Positions 1 through 7,701 of a DNA stretch of 64,000 nt are shown here, one piece after another. Within the stretch, counting starts at the first letter, position 1. Each line of letters begins with the position of its first letter. Position numbers and translations under genes: made by a program. The notes beneath the pieces are model-generated. The model had not been told where the DNA came from and did not search any database. It worked only from the letters and a program-made list of their open reading frames with translations. Source of the stretch: Paenibacillus albus (lineage in GTDB: Bacteria; Bacillota; Bacilli; Paenibacillales; Paenibacillaceae); NCBI RefSeq assembly GCF_003952225.1, contig NZ_CP034437.1, positions 62,001 to 126,000 of the forward strand, written 5' to 3'.

Positions 1-2968
1 CGTTGCCCACAGTGACCGAGTAGCTCGTTACACTTGAATCAAATGCAGGAGCAATCGTTCCTGGGCTTACACTTAAGCTGCTCAGAGTCGCGATATCAAC
101 AAGTTTGCCTGCAATCATATCGTCTTTGACAAGGGCATAGTCCGCAGCGATCTGCTTCGAATAATCCTCAGCAGCATTAATAATCTCACTTTCAATTACA
201 CTCCAGTTCGGAGCCACGTCACTCTTGAACGTATCGTCGAAGCTTCCAGTAAGGCCGCCAATTGGCGAATCAGCATCCGAGTAGGCATGCATGTATGCAT
301 ATGCTTTTGCAGAGTCGATCGCGTATTGCGCAACATCTGTTGCATTCGAGAACGTTTTTTTCGTGTAATCGCCTTTATATGGTGAAATCTCTCGGATGAG
401 GTACTGACGGCTGTTGTCTCCAAGCAGAACACCGAGGAAAGCATCAGTATCCAGCGTCATCGCCTGGTAAGCTTGCTTAGGCAGGCTCGCATTGCGCAGC
501 TGCTCCTTCACGTCTAGAATCACATCGTCTGTCGCAGCTGCTGTTGCACCTTCGACCATAACATTGAACCGGTTAACGCCGATACTGCCCATACCTTGAT
601 TAATGCGGCGAACAATCGACTTAATCGTGAAATAACTGCTGAACTGGTCTGCCGTCAACGTATGAAGCGGACTCTTGGAATTTCCGGCAATTTCCTGAAT
701 GTATCCATTCCAGTGTGCCTGAATATCTGCCTTCTCGGCATCCGTAGCAGGCATGTACTTAGACGTATCAGGACTTGTTACTGTATCCTTCACGAACTTG
801 GAAGCTTGGCTGCTTCTCGCGCTGGCGTAGTCTTTGTTGTTAACGACCGTATTCATTACGCTTGCCGTATAAGTCGTAGCGTTACTTGCAGTGATCTTAA
901 TGCTCTTCTCGCTATTGTTTTCTGCCCCAGCCATGCTGACAACCGCATCCTTGTAGGCATCAAGGAACTGCTTAGCTGCAGCGCGAATCTCCGAATCCGT
1001 GATCTGCGTTATTTTGGAGCTGTCTGCATCATATTTAACGACATACATACTCACAACGAAGCGCAATAGATCGGTGTAGAATGAATCCACTTTCGCGCTG
1101 TCGAAGTCGTTCAGCCCAAACACAGGCGTACCCGTGCTATCGTTAAAAATTCCGACGTTCTGAATATGTGCATCGCCCTCCGTATACGTCTTGAGCGACG
1201 ATAAGCCAGTTAGCGAGGCAGGCAGCGGGAACACCGATGTGCCCAGATCCTTCTGATAAACATCGTTCGTGCCGCGCAGGAACGTATACACATCGTGAGC
1301 CAGCGCTTCTGCACTGTACTTGTAAGTCTTCGTCGCAGCATCATTGAAGAAGGTATTCGCTTTCTTCAGTGTCTGCTCTACGAACAACTTACGCTCGTTC
1401 GATGTATCGAGTGCCACTCTGTGACGCTGCAAGGAAAGACCTGTAATTGGAGCGGAATCGACCGCTTCTGCCTCCTGCACCGCATGTCTTTTAATCACGA
1501 TGGAGAAGCTCGCATCTTCTGCTACGACGGCATTATCCGGGTTCGCAGCCGTGAACACGATCCGGTTATTCTCAGCATCAGGCGCTGCTGTCAGAGTAAG
1601 ACCTTCAGGCAATCCCTCAACCGTATAATCAGCTCCACTTGCAAAAGGAACCTCAGTATCATTCGTGCGAACTGTTACATTATTGGACAATTGAATCGCA
1701 AAAGTGTTCTGAGCGAATGCCGTACCGCTGGACATGACGAGCTTGTCCGATCCGGCAACCGCGCTACCGGCAACTTGAGGAATCACCGATGCAAAAGCCA
1801 GCTTAACCCCGCTGATAGCCGCAGAGTCAGGGTAAGCATCGGCATTCTCCAATGCGCTGCCCTTCACAACGACCATCAGATCGCGATCCGATGTGATCGG
1901 TGCATCGGCTGTTCCACTCAGTGTAAACGTGATGGAATTATCGCTGCTCGAGCCGACAGCTGTACTCGTGAAATCACCGTCAGGAAGTCCGTCAATCGTA
2001 TAATCGTCATCCTCTGCCAGATCGCCATTACGCACAGTTCCGATGCTCAGCGTGATTTTGAACTGATTTTGCGTGGAGCTTACCGTCTTGTTATCCGCGT
2101 TCATGGTGATTGCTGCTGCGTTCGACGAACCTTTAATCGCAGGTTCTCTTACGCTGCTGTTGCGAGGAGCGAACGCACCGCCACTTAGCTGTTGAAAGTC
2201 ACCTGTATTCCCGCCAACCGCTTTATCATTATTGTCTGAATCGTAGCCGTTTCCGTAACCAGTTGAAGCAGACCCTGCTGGTACAGCTAATGTATCCGTT
2301 TCCGTATTTACACCTTTGCGAATAATCGCCTTCTGGTACGAACCGTCGAGCGCATAAGCTAAGCCTTCCTTCAATGGAGGAACCGATTTGGACGTACCGT
2401 AGCCAACGTAGTCCTCTACACTAGCTCCACTTAGATTGGTGCCATTCAGAGGCACCGGAGTTCCCTCACCACTCACAAGTGCAATAACACCGCCATCCTT
2501 GCTCATGTGCGGGAAAGAACCAGAATCGGCATTTGTATCCGGATTGTCGACTGTCTTAGACTTGGAATCGATTGGATTATCGCCGTGATACCCTTTAACC
2601 AAATAATAGCCGTGTGGAAGGATGCTCGTGACCCCATCAGTACCAAGTGCTACCGCGCTCCAGTCGCCGGTTGAATAATTCCAAGGTATATACTGCACCG
2701 ACCAGCCTTCCAGAGAAACAGATTCATCAGTCGGATTGTAGAGCTCGATATAATCGTTCGTATACGTGGATGCCCCTTTCGAAGGGTTATCCGTACCACC
2801 GGCATAAATCTGGCTGATCACGACATGATCCGCGTTCGAGTATGTCGCTGCAGCCGCCGCTACCCCTGCCCCGGCGCCAGGAATGAATGTCCCGAACCAC
2901 CCGTTAGCACCCAAAGCTAGCGTTAACATTGACGCTGCCCATTTCCTACCTTTTGTTGATTTCAACAC
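1..2968 (-). CDS. Secreted lamin-tail / DUF2252 multidomain protein (3' end outside window)
   Basis: About 989 codons are visible; the reading frame leaves the window still open, so the C-terminus is missing. The GTG start is chosen because GGAGGAGG lies 7 nt upstream; a TTG one codon later is the alternative. A Sec-type signal peptide is followed by a lamin-tail-like domain at about residues 45-115 (VVISQIYAGG, DYIELYNPTD, VSLEGWSVQY). Two related beta-sandwich-like repeats follow at about 235-490, each holding DYT(I/V)(D/E)GLP(D/E)G. A DUF2252 domain spans about 510-945 (VYTFLRGTND, EGDAHIQNVG, GLNDFDSAKVD), and a cadherin-like beta-sandwich begins near 960. DUF2252 proteins have no settled activity; their GDAHxxN and NDFD motifs resemble aminoglycoside-phosphotransferase-type kinases. 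The extracellular setting is unusual. Domain calls rest on motif recognition only. Confidence 0.75.
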   Translation of the reverse strand, partial: MLKSTKGRKWAASMLTLALGANGWFGTFIPGAGAGVAAAAATYSNADHVVISQIYAGGTDNPSKGASTYTNDYIELYNPTDESVSLEGWSVQYIPWNYSTGDWSAVALGTDGVTSILPHGYYLVKGYHGDNPIDSKSKTVDNPDTNADSGSFPHMSKDGGVIALVSGEGTPVPLNGTNLSGASVEDYVGYGTSKSVPPLKEGLAYALDGSYQKAIIRKGVNTETDTLAVPAGSASTGYGNGYDSDNNDKAVGGNTGDFQQLSGGAFAPRNSSVREPAIKGSSNAAAITMNADNKTVSSTQNQFKITLSIGTVRNGDLAEDDDYTIDGLPDGDFTSTAVGSSSDNSITFTLSGTADAPITSDRDLMVVVKGSALENADAYPDSAAISGVKLAFASVIPQVAGSAVAGSDKLVMSSGTAFAQNTFAIQLSNNVTVRTNDTEVPFASGADYTVEGLPEGLTLTAAPDAENNRIVFTAANPDNAVVAEDASFSIVIKRHAVQEAEAVDSAPITGLSLQRHRVALDTSNERKLFVEQTLKKANTFFNDAATKTYKYSAEALAHDVYTFLRGTNDVYQKDLGTSVFPLPASLTGLSSLKTYTEGDAHIQNVGIFNDSTGTPVFGLNDFDSAKVDSFYTDLLRFVVSMYVVKYDADSSKITQITDSEIRAAAKQFLDAYKDAVVSMAGAENNSEKSIKITASNATTYTASVMNTVVNNKDYASARSSQASKFVKDTVTSPDTSKYMPATDAEKADIQAHWNGYIQEIAGNSKSPLHTLTADQFSSYFTIKSIVRRINQGMGSIGVNRFNVMVEGATAAATDDVILDVKEQLRNASLPKQAYQAMTLDTDAFLGVLLGDNSRQYLIREISPYKGDYTKKTFSNATDVAQYAIDSAKAYAYMHAYSDADSPIGGLTGSFDDTFKSDVAPNWSVIESEIINAAEDYSKQIAADYALVKDDMIAGKLVDIATLSSLSVSPGTIAPAFDSSVTSYSVTVGN

Positions 2969-3060
2969 GTGGAAGCCTCCTCCATTTGACTCATTTCATA
3001 AAATAGTAACAATTTACTATTTTCTGAGCGTCAGAGGATTGTTAATAATTCGTAATGAAA

Positions 3061-3109
3061 AATGAAAAAGGAGCTCCAAGTCATCATTTAGGATGAGCTT
3101 GGAACTCCC
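3061..3109 (-). terminator. Rho-independent terminator of the MazG-like gene
   Basis: On the minus strand GGAGTTCCAAGCTCATC pairs with GATGACTTGGAGCTCC with minor bulges. An interrupted T-rich tail follows. It lies directly after the MazG-like stop codon. Confidence 0.75.
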
Positions 3110-3123
3110 TTATGGCTGAAGAA

Positions 3124-3417
3124 TTATTTTCCCCAGCTGCGCTTATCGTTAATCGCCATCTTCGCTTGGAACGCTTGATTCAAATCGATGTCGAGCTTAT
3201 TCGCCAGGTCCATCACGTTCCAGACGATATCGAACATCTCATGCCCGAGGTTCTCGCTCTGCTCCCGGTCGGGGTGGAAAGAGACGGAGAGCACTTCCTT
3301 CGACAGCTCGCCGAGCTCAGTCATCAGGTACAGCATCCGCTGCTCGATTGTACTCTTGTCAAAGCCCTTAGCCTCACTGAAATCTCGCACATATTGCTGC
3401 AATTCGGATATATTCAC
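3124..3417 (-). CDS. MazG-like nucleotide pyrophosphohydrolase
   Basis: A 97-residue all-alpha protein of the MazG/dUTPase-like NTP-PPase superfamily, which splits NTPs or non-canonical NTPs into NMP and pyrophosphate. The metal-binding pattern is visible: LMTELGELSKEV near residue 30 and a downstream helix with EMFDIVWNVMDLA, giving the paired ExxE and ExxD acidic sets. The length fits the single-domain YpjD/MazG-like proteins of Bacillales rather than full-length tandem MazG. The start is a GTG with a GATGAGG-type ribosome site. It is monocistronic with its own terminator. The substrate cannot be inferred. Confidence 0.8.
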   Translation of the reverse strand: MNISELQQYVRDFSEAKGFDKSTIEQRMLYLMTELGELSKEVLSVSFHPDREQSENLGHEMFDIVWNVMDLANKLDIDLNQAFQAKMAINDKRSWGK

Positions 3418-3584
3418 TGCGCTGCCTCATCTCCATTAACGTTTCTTTAGTTAACTAGCATAACATTTTATCCGTTCAAATTATGGTTCTCGCAAAATTT
3501 AATAGAGTTCTAGTAACAGCTGCACAGGACAACCTCTCCACATTCCATATAATGGTAATTAAAGGAAGGAGGTGCCCGCGAAAA

Positions 3585-3965
3585 ATGCCATTTACTACTG
3601 GAATTGTGACTAACACTAGAGACTTCGGCACAGCATCGTCCAACATCGTCGTCAGCATGAAGAACGAAAGCTTAGAGGACACGGCGACAGTCGTCATCCT
3701 CATCTTCGCCTCTGTTGACTCGTCAAGTTTCACTACTGCATACGCAGAGTCCTTCACGCTCGCGCCTAATGAAACTGAAATTACGACTTACTTTATTAGC
3801 GGCAACGTTGCTTACGAAGTGCAGTACGACGTTATTATGCCTGCGGAGAACAATGTCGTTGTATCGGTCTTCGGCATCGATGAATTCGGCAACCTTGTGC
3901 AAGATCAACGTTACGCGCCATCGGAGTATATGTTTATTCCGGATCTTAGCCCAGTGACTGAATAA
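3585..3965 (+). CDS. Small conserved-looking protein of unknown function
   Basis: 126 residues beginning MPFTTG. The start is set by an excellent AAGGAGGTG ribosome site 12 nt upstream; an earlier in-frame ATG at 3483 has no such site. The protein has no signal peptide or membrane helix. It is rich in alternating hydrophobic and small polar residues (SSNIVVSMKN, ATVVILIFAS, ENNVVVSVFGID), consistent with a beta-sandwich. Its look recalls small spore-surface or coat-associated proteins of Bacillales, but I cannot assign it to a family. It stands alone and converges with the methyltransferase gene. Confidence 0.6.
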   Translation: MPFTTGIVTNTRDFGTASSNIVVSMKNESLEDTATVVILIFASVDSSSFTTAYAESFTLAPNETEITTYFISGNVAYEVQYDVIMPAENNVVVSVFGIDEFGNLVQDQRYAPSEYMFIPDLSPVTE

Positions 3966-4019
3966 AAAAAATGGGGCATCCCCTCAAGTACCGTCTTCGA
4001 TACTTGTGGCGGGAGCCCC
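3964..4019 (-). terminator. Terminator between convergent genes
   Basis: GGGGC/GCCCC outer stem with inner TCCC/GGGA, CAAG/CTTG and GTA/TAC pairs. On the minus strand it is followed by eight T residues, so it chiefly ends the methyltransferase transcript. It also abuts the stop codon of the plus-strand gene. Confidence 0.75.
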
Positions 4020-4025
4020 TATTCA

Positions 4026-4796
4026 TTATGGACGTACGGCCTCGAATGTGAACGGCTGCTTGTCGCTCGTCAGCGCCTTGCCGTACTCATAGTCAGCGGA
4101 AACGACGATATCCGTAAAGCCGCAGCTCTCCAGCACATGCTTAAACTCATGCACACCGTACCACCGCAGAGCGAAACGCTGCAGCTCCGTCTGGATCAGC
4201 ATGCCATTTCGCCACTTCTCGTACTTGAGCAGCGACACTTTGAATTGGTGGAGGAGGCTTGCCTCGACCAGTTTGCCCTCGAGGGTGATAAGATCGCCAT
4301 TGGGCATATGGAACACCGCGTTTCCTGCAAAATGGCTCTGATCAAAGTTAGCGTCAGGCAATTCCAAATCCAGCAGCAACCGGCCTCCTGGCTTCAAGTG
4401 CTTATAAAACCGCTTCAGCGCTTCAATCGATTGCTCCCGATCTTCAATGAGCAGGAAGGAGCCCGCCGGTATGAATATGGCATCATAGAGATGTGGCAGC
4501 TCAAGCTCCTGCAGATTAGCCTCGTATAACTCCGGGGTGAGCCCTCGCTCATCACACCGCTGCCGGCAGGAAGCCAGCATGTCCGGCGAAGCATCAACCC
4601 CATCTACTTGAAGACCCGCTTCCAGCAGCGGAATGATGACGCGCCCCGAACCGACCATCGCTTCCAGTATGCGGCCGCCCCCGCAGTCACGAAGTCTTTC
4701 AAGATAGTACTCAATATCGCCATCGATCGATTGACCGACTTTCTTCGTATGATCATATACCTCCGTACATAGTGCACCATAGTAGCTAAAAGACAT
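4026..4796 (-). CDS. Class I SAM-dependent methyltransferase
   Basis: 256 residues with a Rossmann methyltransferase core. Motif I is ILEAMVGSGRVIIPLLEAG, with an acidic loop VDGVDASPDML, a motif II region YDAIFIPAGSFLLI, and a post-motif helix LKPGGRLLLDLELP. The C-terminal half carries a beta-rich lid, as in YqeM/Tam-like small-molecule methyltransferases. The start is MSFSYYG because GGAGGGAAAGCG precedes it; an ATG five codons earlier lies inside that ribosome site. The substrate is not predictable. It is monocistronic, with a terminator shared with the convergent gene. Confidence 0.8.
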   Translation of the reverse strand: MSFSYYGALCTEVYDHTKKVGQSIDGDIEYYLERLRDCGGGRILEAMVGSGRVIIPLLEAGLQVDGVDASPDMLASCRQRCDERGLTPELYEANLQELELPHLYDAIFIPAGSFLLIEDREQSIEALKRFYKHLKPGGRLLLDLELPDANFDQSHFAGNAVFHMPNGDLITLEGKLVEASLLHQFKVSLLKYEKWRNGMLIQTELQRFALRWYGVHEFKHVLESCGFTDIVVSADYEYGKALTSDKQPFTFEAVRP

Positions 4797-4955
4797 TCGC
4801 TTTCCCTCCATTGGTGGTTTGTGGCCACGAAAGGGACTCTACTCTCGCCCGCCTCCGCTTACGCTCCCATGTGTAAAATCACACCAATTATACCGTCCGC
4901 AAAGCGGCTCCGTCTATGGGGATTCCATGAGGTCTGCCAGCTTGCAGCCATAACA

Positions 4956-4998
4956 AAAAGAAGGCTCCCTCGCTGCACTCGCAAGGGAACCTTCTTTT
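4956..4998 (-). terminator. Terminator of terC-like gene
   Basis: AAAAGAAGG-(T)TCCCTT pairs with AAGGGA-CCTTCTTTT around a short loop, directly downstream of the TerC-like stop codon. Confidence 0.85.
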
Positions 4999-5005
4999 CT
5001 CTTCC

Positions 5006-5677
5006 TTATGCTTCCTGCACGCGCGAACGTTCGCGGCGCTGCAGCAGGTAGCCGATGCCCATAACGAGCAGGCCGCATACGAATGGGAACAGTGTATCTA
5101 CCCATTCACCGGCGTTATGCAGAACCTTCTTCAACGTCTCATTGTCCTCGAGCATCTCGCCAGCGGTGTAGCCGAGAATACCAGCGCCGATGAAGACGAC
5201 GATCGGGAATTTATGCAGCAGCGCCATAATGAGCTGGCTGCCCCAAACGATGACCGGAATGCTCAGCGCAACGCCGAGCGCCATCAACCAAATGTTGTTG
5301 TTTGCAATGGATGCGATCGCAAGCACATTGTCGAGGCTCATTACGAAGTCAGCCATGACGATAATGCGAATCGCCTTCCAAATGGACTGCGCACCTGCAA
5401 TATTTTTGCTGTCGCCGTCGTCCTTCAGCAGTTGAATGGCGACCCAGAAGAGAAGCAGCGCGCCTGCAATCTGAATGAACGGAACTTTAAGCAAATAAAC
5501 GGCAATAACGGTCAAAATAATCCGGAGAACAACAGCCGCCATCGCTCCCCACCATACCGCTTTTTTACGATGTGTTTCTGGCAAGTTTCGGCTTGCCATA
5601 GCAATGACGACAGCATTATCCCCACTAAGCACAATATTGACCAGCATGATTTCTGCCAGCAATACGAGTAATTCCAT
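5006..5677 (-). CDS. TerC-family integral membrane protein (YjbE-like)
   Basis: 223 residues with about seven hydrophobic segments and the two TerC signatures, LSGDNAVVIAMASR near the N-terminus and DFVMSLDNVLAIASIA in the middle. Their Asp/Asn residues are conserved in the family. Family members export or meter manganese, partly to metallate secreted enzymes. The ATG start (MELLVLL) is preferred over a GTG three codons upstream, because GAGGTG precedes the ATG by 8 nt and overlaps the GTG. I looked for a yybP-ykoY manganese riboswitch upstream and do not see one. It is a single-gene unit with its own terminator. Confidence 0.85.
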   Translation of the reverse strand: MELLVLLAEIMLVNIVLSGDNAVVIAMASRNLPETHRKKAVWWGAMAAVVLRIILTVIAVYLLKVPFIQIAGALLLFWVAIQLLKDDGDSKNIAGAQSIWKAIRIIVMADFVMSLDNVLAIASIANNNIWLMALGVALSIPVIVWGSQLIMALLHKFPIVVFIGAGILGYTAGEMLEDNETLKKVLHNAGEWVDTLFPFVCGLLVMGIGYLLQRRERSRVQEA

Positions 5678-5783
5678 GATCCGCACCTCAAACAGTCAGT
5701 CTTTGTAATAGCCCATTATCGCATAATACAAATGGGATTGTCTACGTGTATGAGACTGCTGCTTAAAGTGAAAGGCCTCAGTC

Positions 5784-5838
5784 TTATCCACAACGTTGTA
5801 CACAACTCATCCACAGAACGTGCATAACCTGTGGACAA
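5784..5838. other. Cluster of DnaA-box-like 9-mers
   Basis: Within 55 bp lie TTATCCACA (5784-5792, a perfect DnaA box), TTGTACACA (5796-5804) and TCATCCACA (5807-5815), plus TGTGGACAA (5830-5838), which is TTGTCCACA on the minus strand. Start-to-start spacings are 12, 11 and 23 bp. The cluster lies between the stop of the exporter gene and the upstream region of the TerC-like gene, in non-coding sequence. Confidence 0.55.
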
Positions 5839-5856
5839 CAACTTAGCGAAGAATCG

Positions 5857-7701
5857 TTATCGCCGTGAACTACAGCCCGAGGAAGTTGTCGCCATATCCA
5901 CAGCTGCGATTGCCTCCGAGCTAGGCAGCGCTTCATGCTCGCCCTGCGAATGCCGGTATAGCTCCTCGTAATACCCGCCTAGCGTAAGCAGCTCCTGGTG
6001 AGTACCTTCCTCTACAATCTCGCCTTGTCGCATCACAATAATACGGTCCGCATTCATTATTGTGGACAACCTGTGTGCGATGACAAGCGTCGTCCGTCCT
6101 TCGGAGACGACCGTCAGCGCCCGCTGAATGAGCTGCTCTGAATGAGAATCGAGGTTCGCCGTCGCTTCGTCCAGGATGAGGATTTTCGGCTGAAACACAA
6201 TGATTCTGGCAAAAGAAATGAGCTGCCGCTCGCCCGCAGACAAGCCGCTGCCCCGCTCGGACAGCCGTGAATCATACCCATCCTTCATCCGCATGACGAG
6301 CGTATCGGCCCCGACCATCCGGCACGCCTCTATGACGCGCTCGCGGGATATCGTCTCATCGAACATCCGCACATTGTCGATAATGCTTCCCGAGTACAGA
6401 TAGGGCTCCTGCTGCACAAGACCAATCAGCCGGTGCAGCGTATGCTGCGGAATGTCTCGAACGTCCGTCCCATCAATTGTGACGCTTCCTTGCTTTACAT
6501 CGTAGAAGCGGCACAGCAAGCTGATGAGCGAGCTTTTGCCCGCGCCCGTTGTTCCGACTATTCCAATCATTTCACCAGGCCGCACATGGAGATCGAGATG
6601 GTGAATGACCGGAACTCCATCGCCATAAGCGAATTTCACGCCGTCAAAATCAATCTTCCCTTTCACTTGCGCAGCCTCGACCTCACGCGCACCTGCAGCA
6701 TCCTGCACCTCGGGAACCGTCTCGAAGATGGACCAGATCCGGTTCATGGATACATTCGCAGATTGGAGCGTATTCCATTGCTGCGTGATGTTATTGATCG
6801 GCTGGAAGAACTGCCGGATATACGTAATGAACGCGAACAATACGCCAAAAGGAATTGAATGACCGAGCACCGCATTACCGCCGAGCCACGTGACGAAGGC
6901 AACCGACAAATTCCCGAGCATATCGAAGGAACGGTTGAACAGCACGTTCGTGCGAATTTCGCGCATATTCGATTTGAAGTAGCGCTGATTGCCTTCATCG
7001 AACTGCCGCTGCTGCTCCTTCTCCTGATGGAACACTTGAATGATGCGCATCCCGGACAGGTTCTCGGCAACGAATGCGACGAGCCGCGACAAATTCGTTC
7101 TCGTAATCTGATAGGTCGTGCGCATGTAGGAACGGAACGATATGGCAATAAGAGCAATAAGCGGGATCAAAATCAAGCAGTAGAGCGTCAATCTCACGTC
7201 GAGGTGAAACATCAGCGCAATAATGAACACGAGTGTCAGCCCATCGCGCAGCACGCTCAGCAGCACTTGGCTGAAGAACTGGTTCAGCGTCTCCGTATCG
7301 CTCGACACATGCGTAATCAAGCTGCCGCTTGGAATACGGTCAAAGTATGACATCGATTGCTTCGAGATATGCCGGAAGAGCTGTTTGCGAATGGCTGCGA
7401 CGATGCTTTGCCCTGCTTCTTGAAGATAATTATTTTGCAGATAGGTGAAGACGAATCCGCACACGGATAAGAGCAAATAGATGCCGGCAATGATGAGCAA
7501 TGTGCTCGCATTCTTATCGCCCTTCATCAAATGATCATCGATAGCCACCTTCACTAAGTAAGGCTGCAGCAGATCTGCCGCAATTGCGACCACGATACAG
7601 CCGAACACCGCAAGAAATGTCTTCGTATGCGGCTTAGCGTAGGACATAAGCCCTTTGTAAGCGATTTTGTTGCTGGCATTGAAGTCCGCTGTTTTAGCCA
7701 A
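5857..7701 (-). CDS. bmrD: Heterodimeric ABC exporter, BmrD/YheH-like half
   Basis: 614 residues: an N-terminal six-helix exporter domain and a C-terminal nucleotide-binding domain. Walker A is GTTGAGKSS at about 383, the signature is LSAGERQ at about 487, Walker B is ILILDEATANLD with the catalytic glutamate, and the switch histidine is in IAHRLS. The TTG start lies inside the end of the upstream gene (TTGGCTAA overlap), with GGAGGAGGGA as ribosome site, implying translational coupling. In BmrCD-type multidrug exporters the YheH partner carries the competent catalytic glutamate, as seen here. Likely role: drug or lipid efflux at the membrane. The symbol is by resemblance and gene order, not proven orthology. 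Confidence 0.8.
   Translation of the reverse strand: MAKTADFNASNKIAYKGLMSYAKPHTKTFLAVFGCIVVAIAADLLQPYLVKVAIDDHLMKGDKNASTLLIIAGIYLLLSVCGFVFTYLQNNYLQEAGQSIVAAIRKQLFRHISKQSMSYFDRIPSGSLITHVSSDTETLNQFFSQVLLSVLRDGLTLVFIIALMFHLDVRLTLYCLILIPLIALIAISFRSYMRTTYQITRTNLSRLVAFVAENLSGMRIIQVFHQEKEQQRQFDEGNQRYFKSNMREIRTNVLFNRSFDMLGNLSVAFVTWLGGNAVLGHSIPFGVLFAFITYIRQFFQPINNITQQWNTLQSANVSMNRIWSIFETVPEVQDAAGAREVEAAQVKGKIDFDGVKFAYGDGVPVIHHLDLHVRPGEMIGIVGTTGAGKSSLISLLCRFYDVKQGSVTIDGTDVRDIPQHTLHRLIGLVQQEPYLYSGSIIDNVRMFDETISRERVIEACRMVGADTLVMRMKDGYDSRLSERGSGLSAGERQLISFARIIVFQPKILILDEATANLDSHSEQLIQRALTVVSEGRTTLVIAHRLSTIMNADRIIVMRQGEIVEEGTHQELLTLGGYYEELYRHSQGEHEALPSSEAIAAVDMATTSSGCSSRR

Noticed and set aside
596-2188. 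Plus-strand ORFs inside the first 2.2 kb
   Set aside because: They are shadows of the long minus-strand DUF2252 gene, which is open to the window edge and has coherent domains.
5687-5780. yybP-ykoY manganese riboswitch upstream of the TerC-like gene
   Set aside because: The conserved loops of the motif are not recognisable in the leader.
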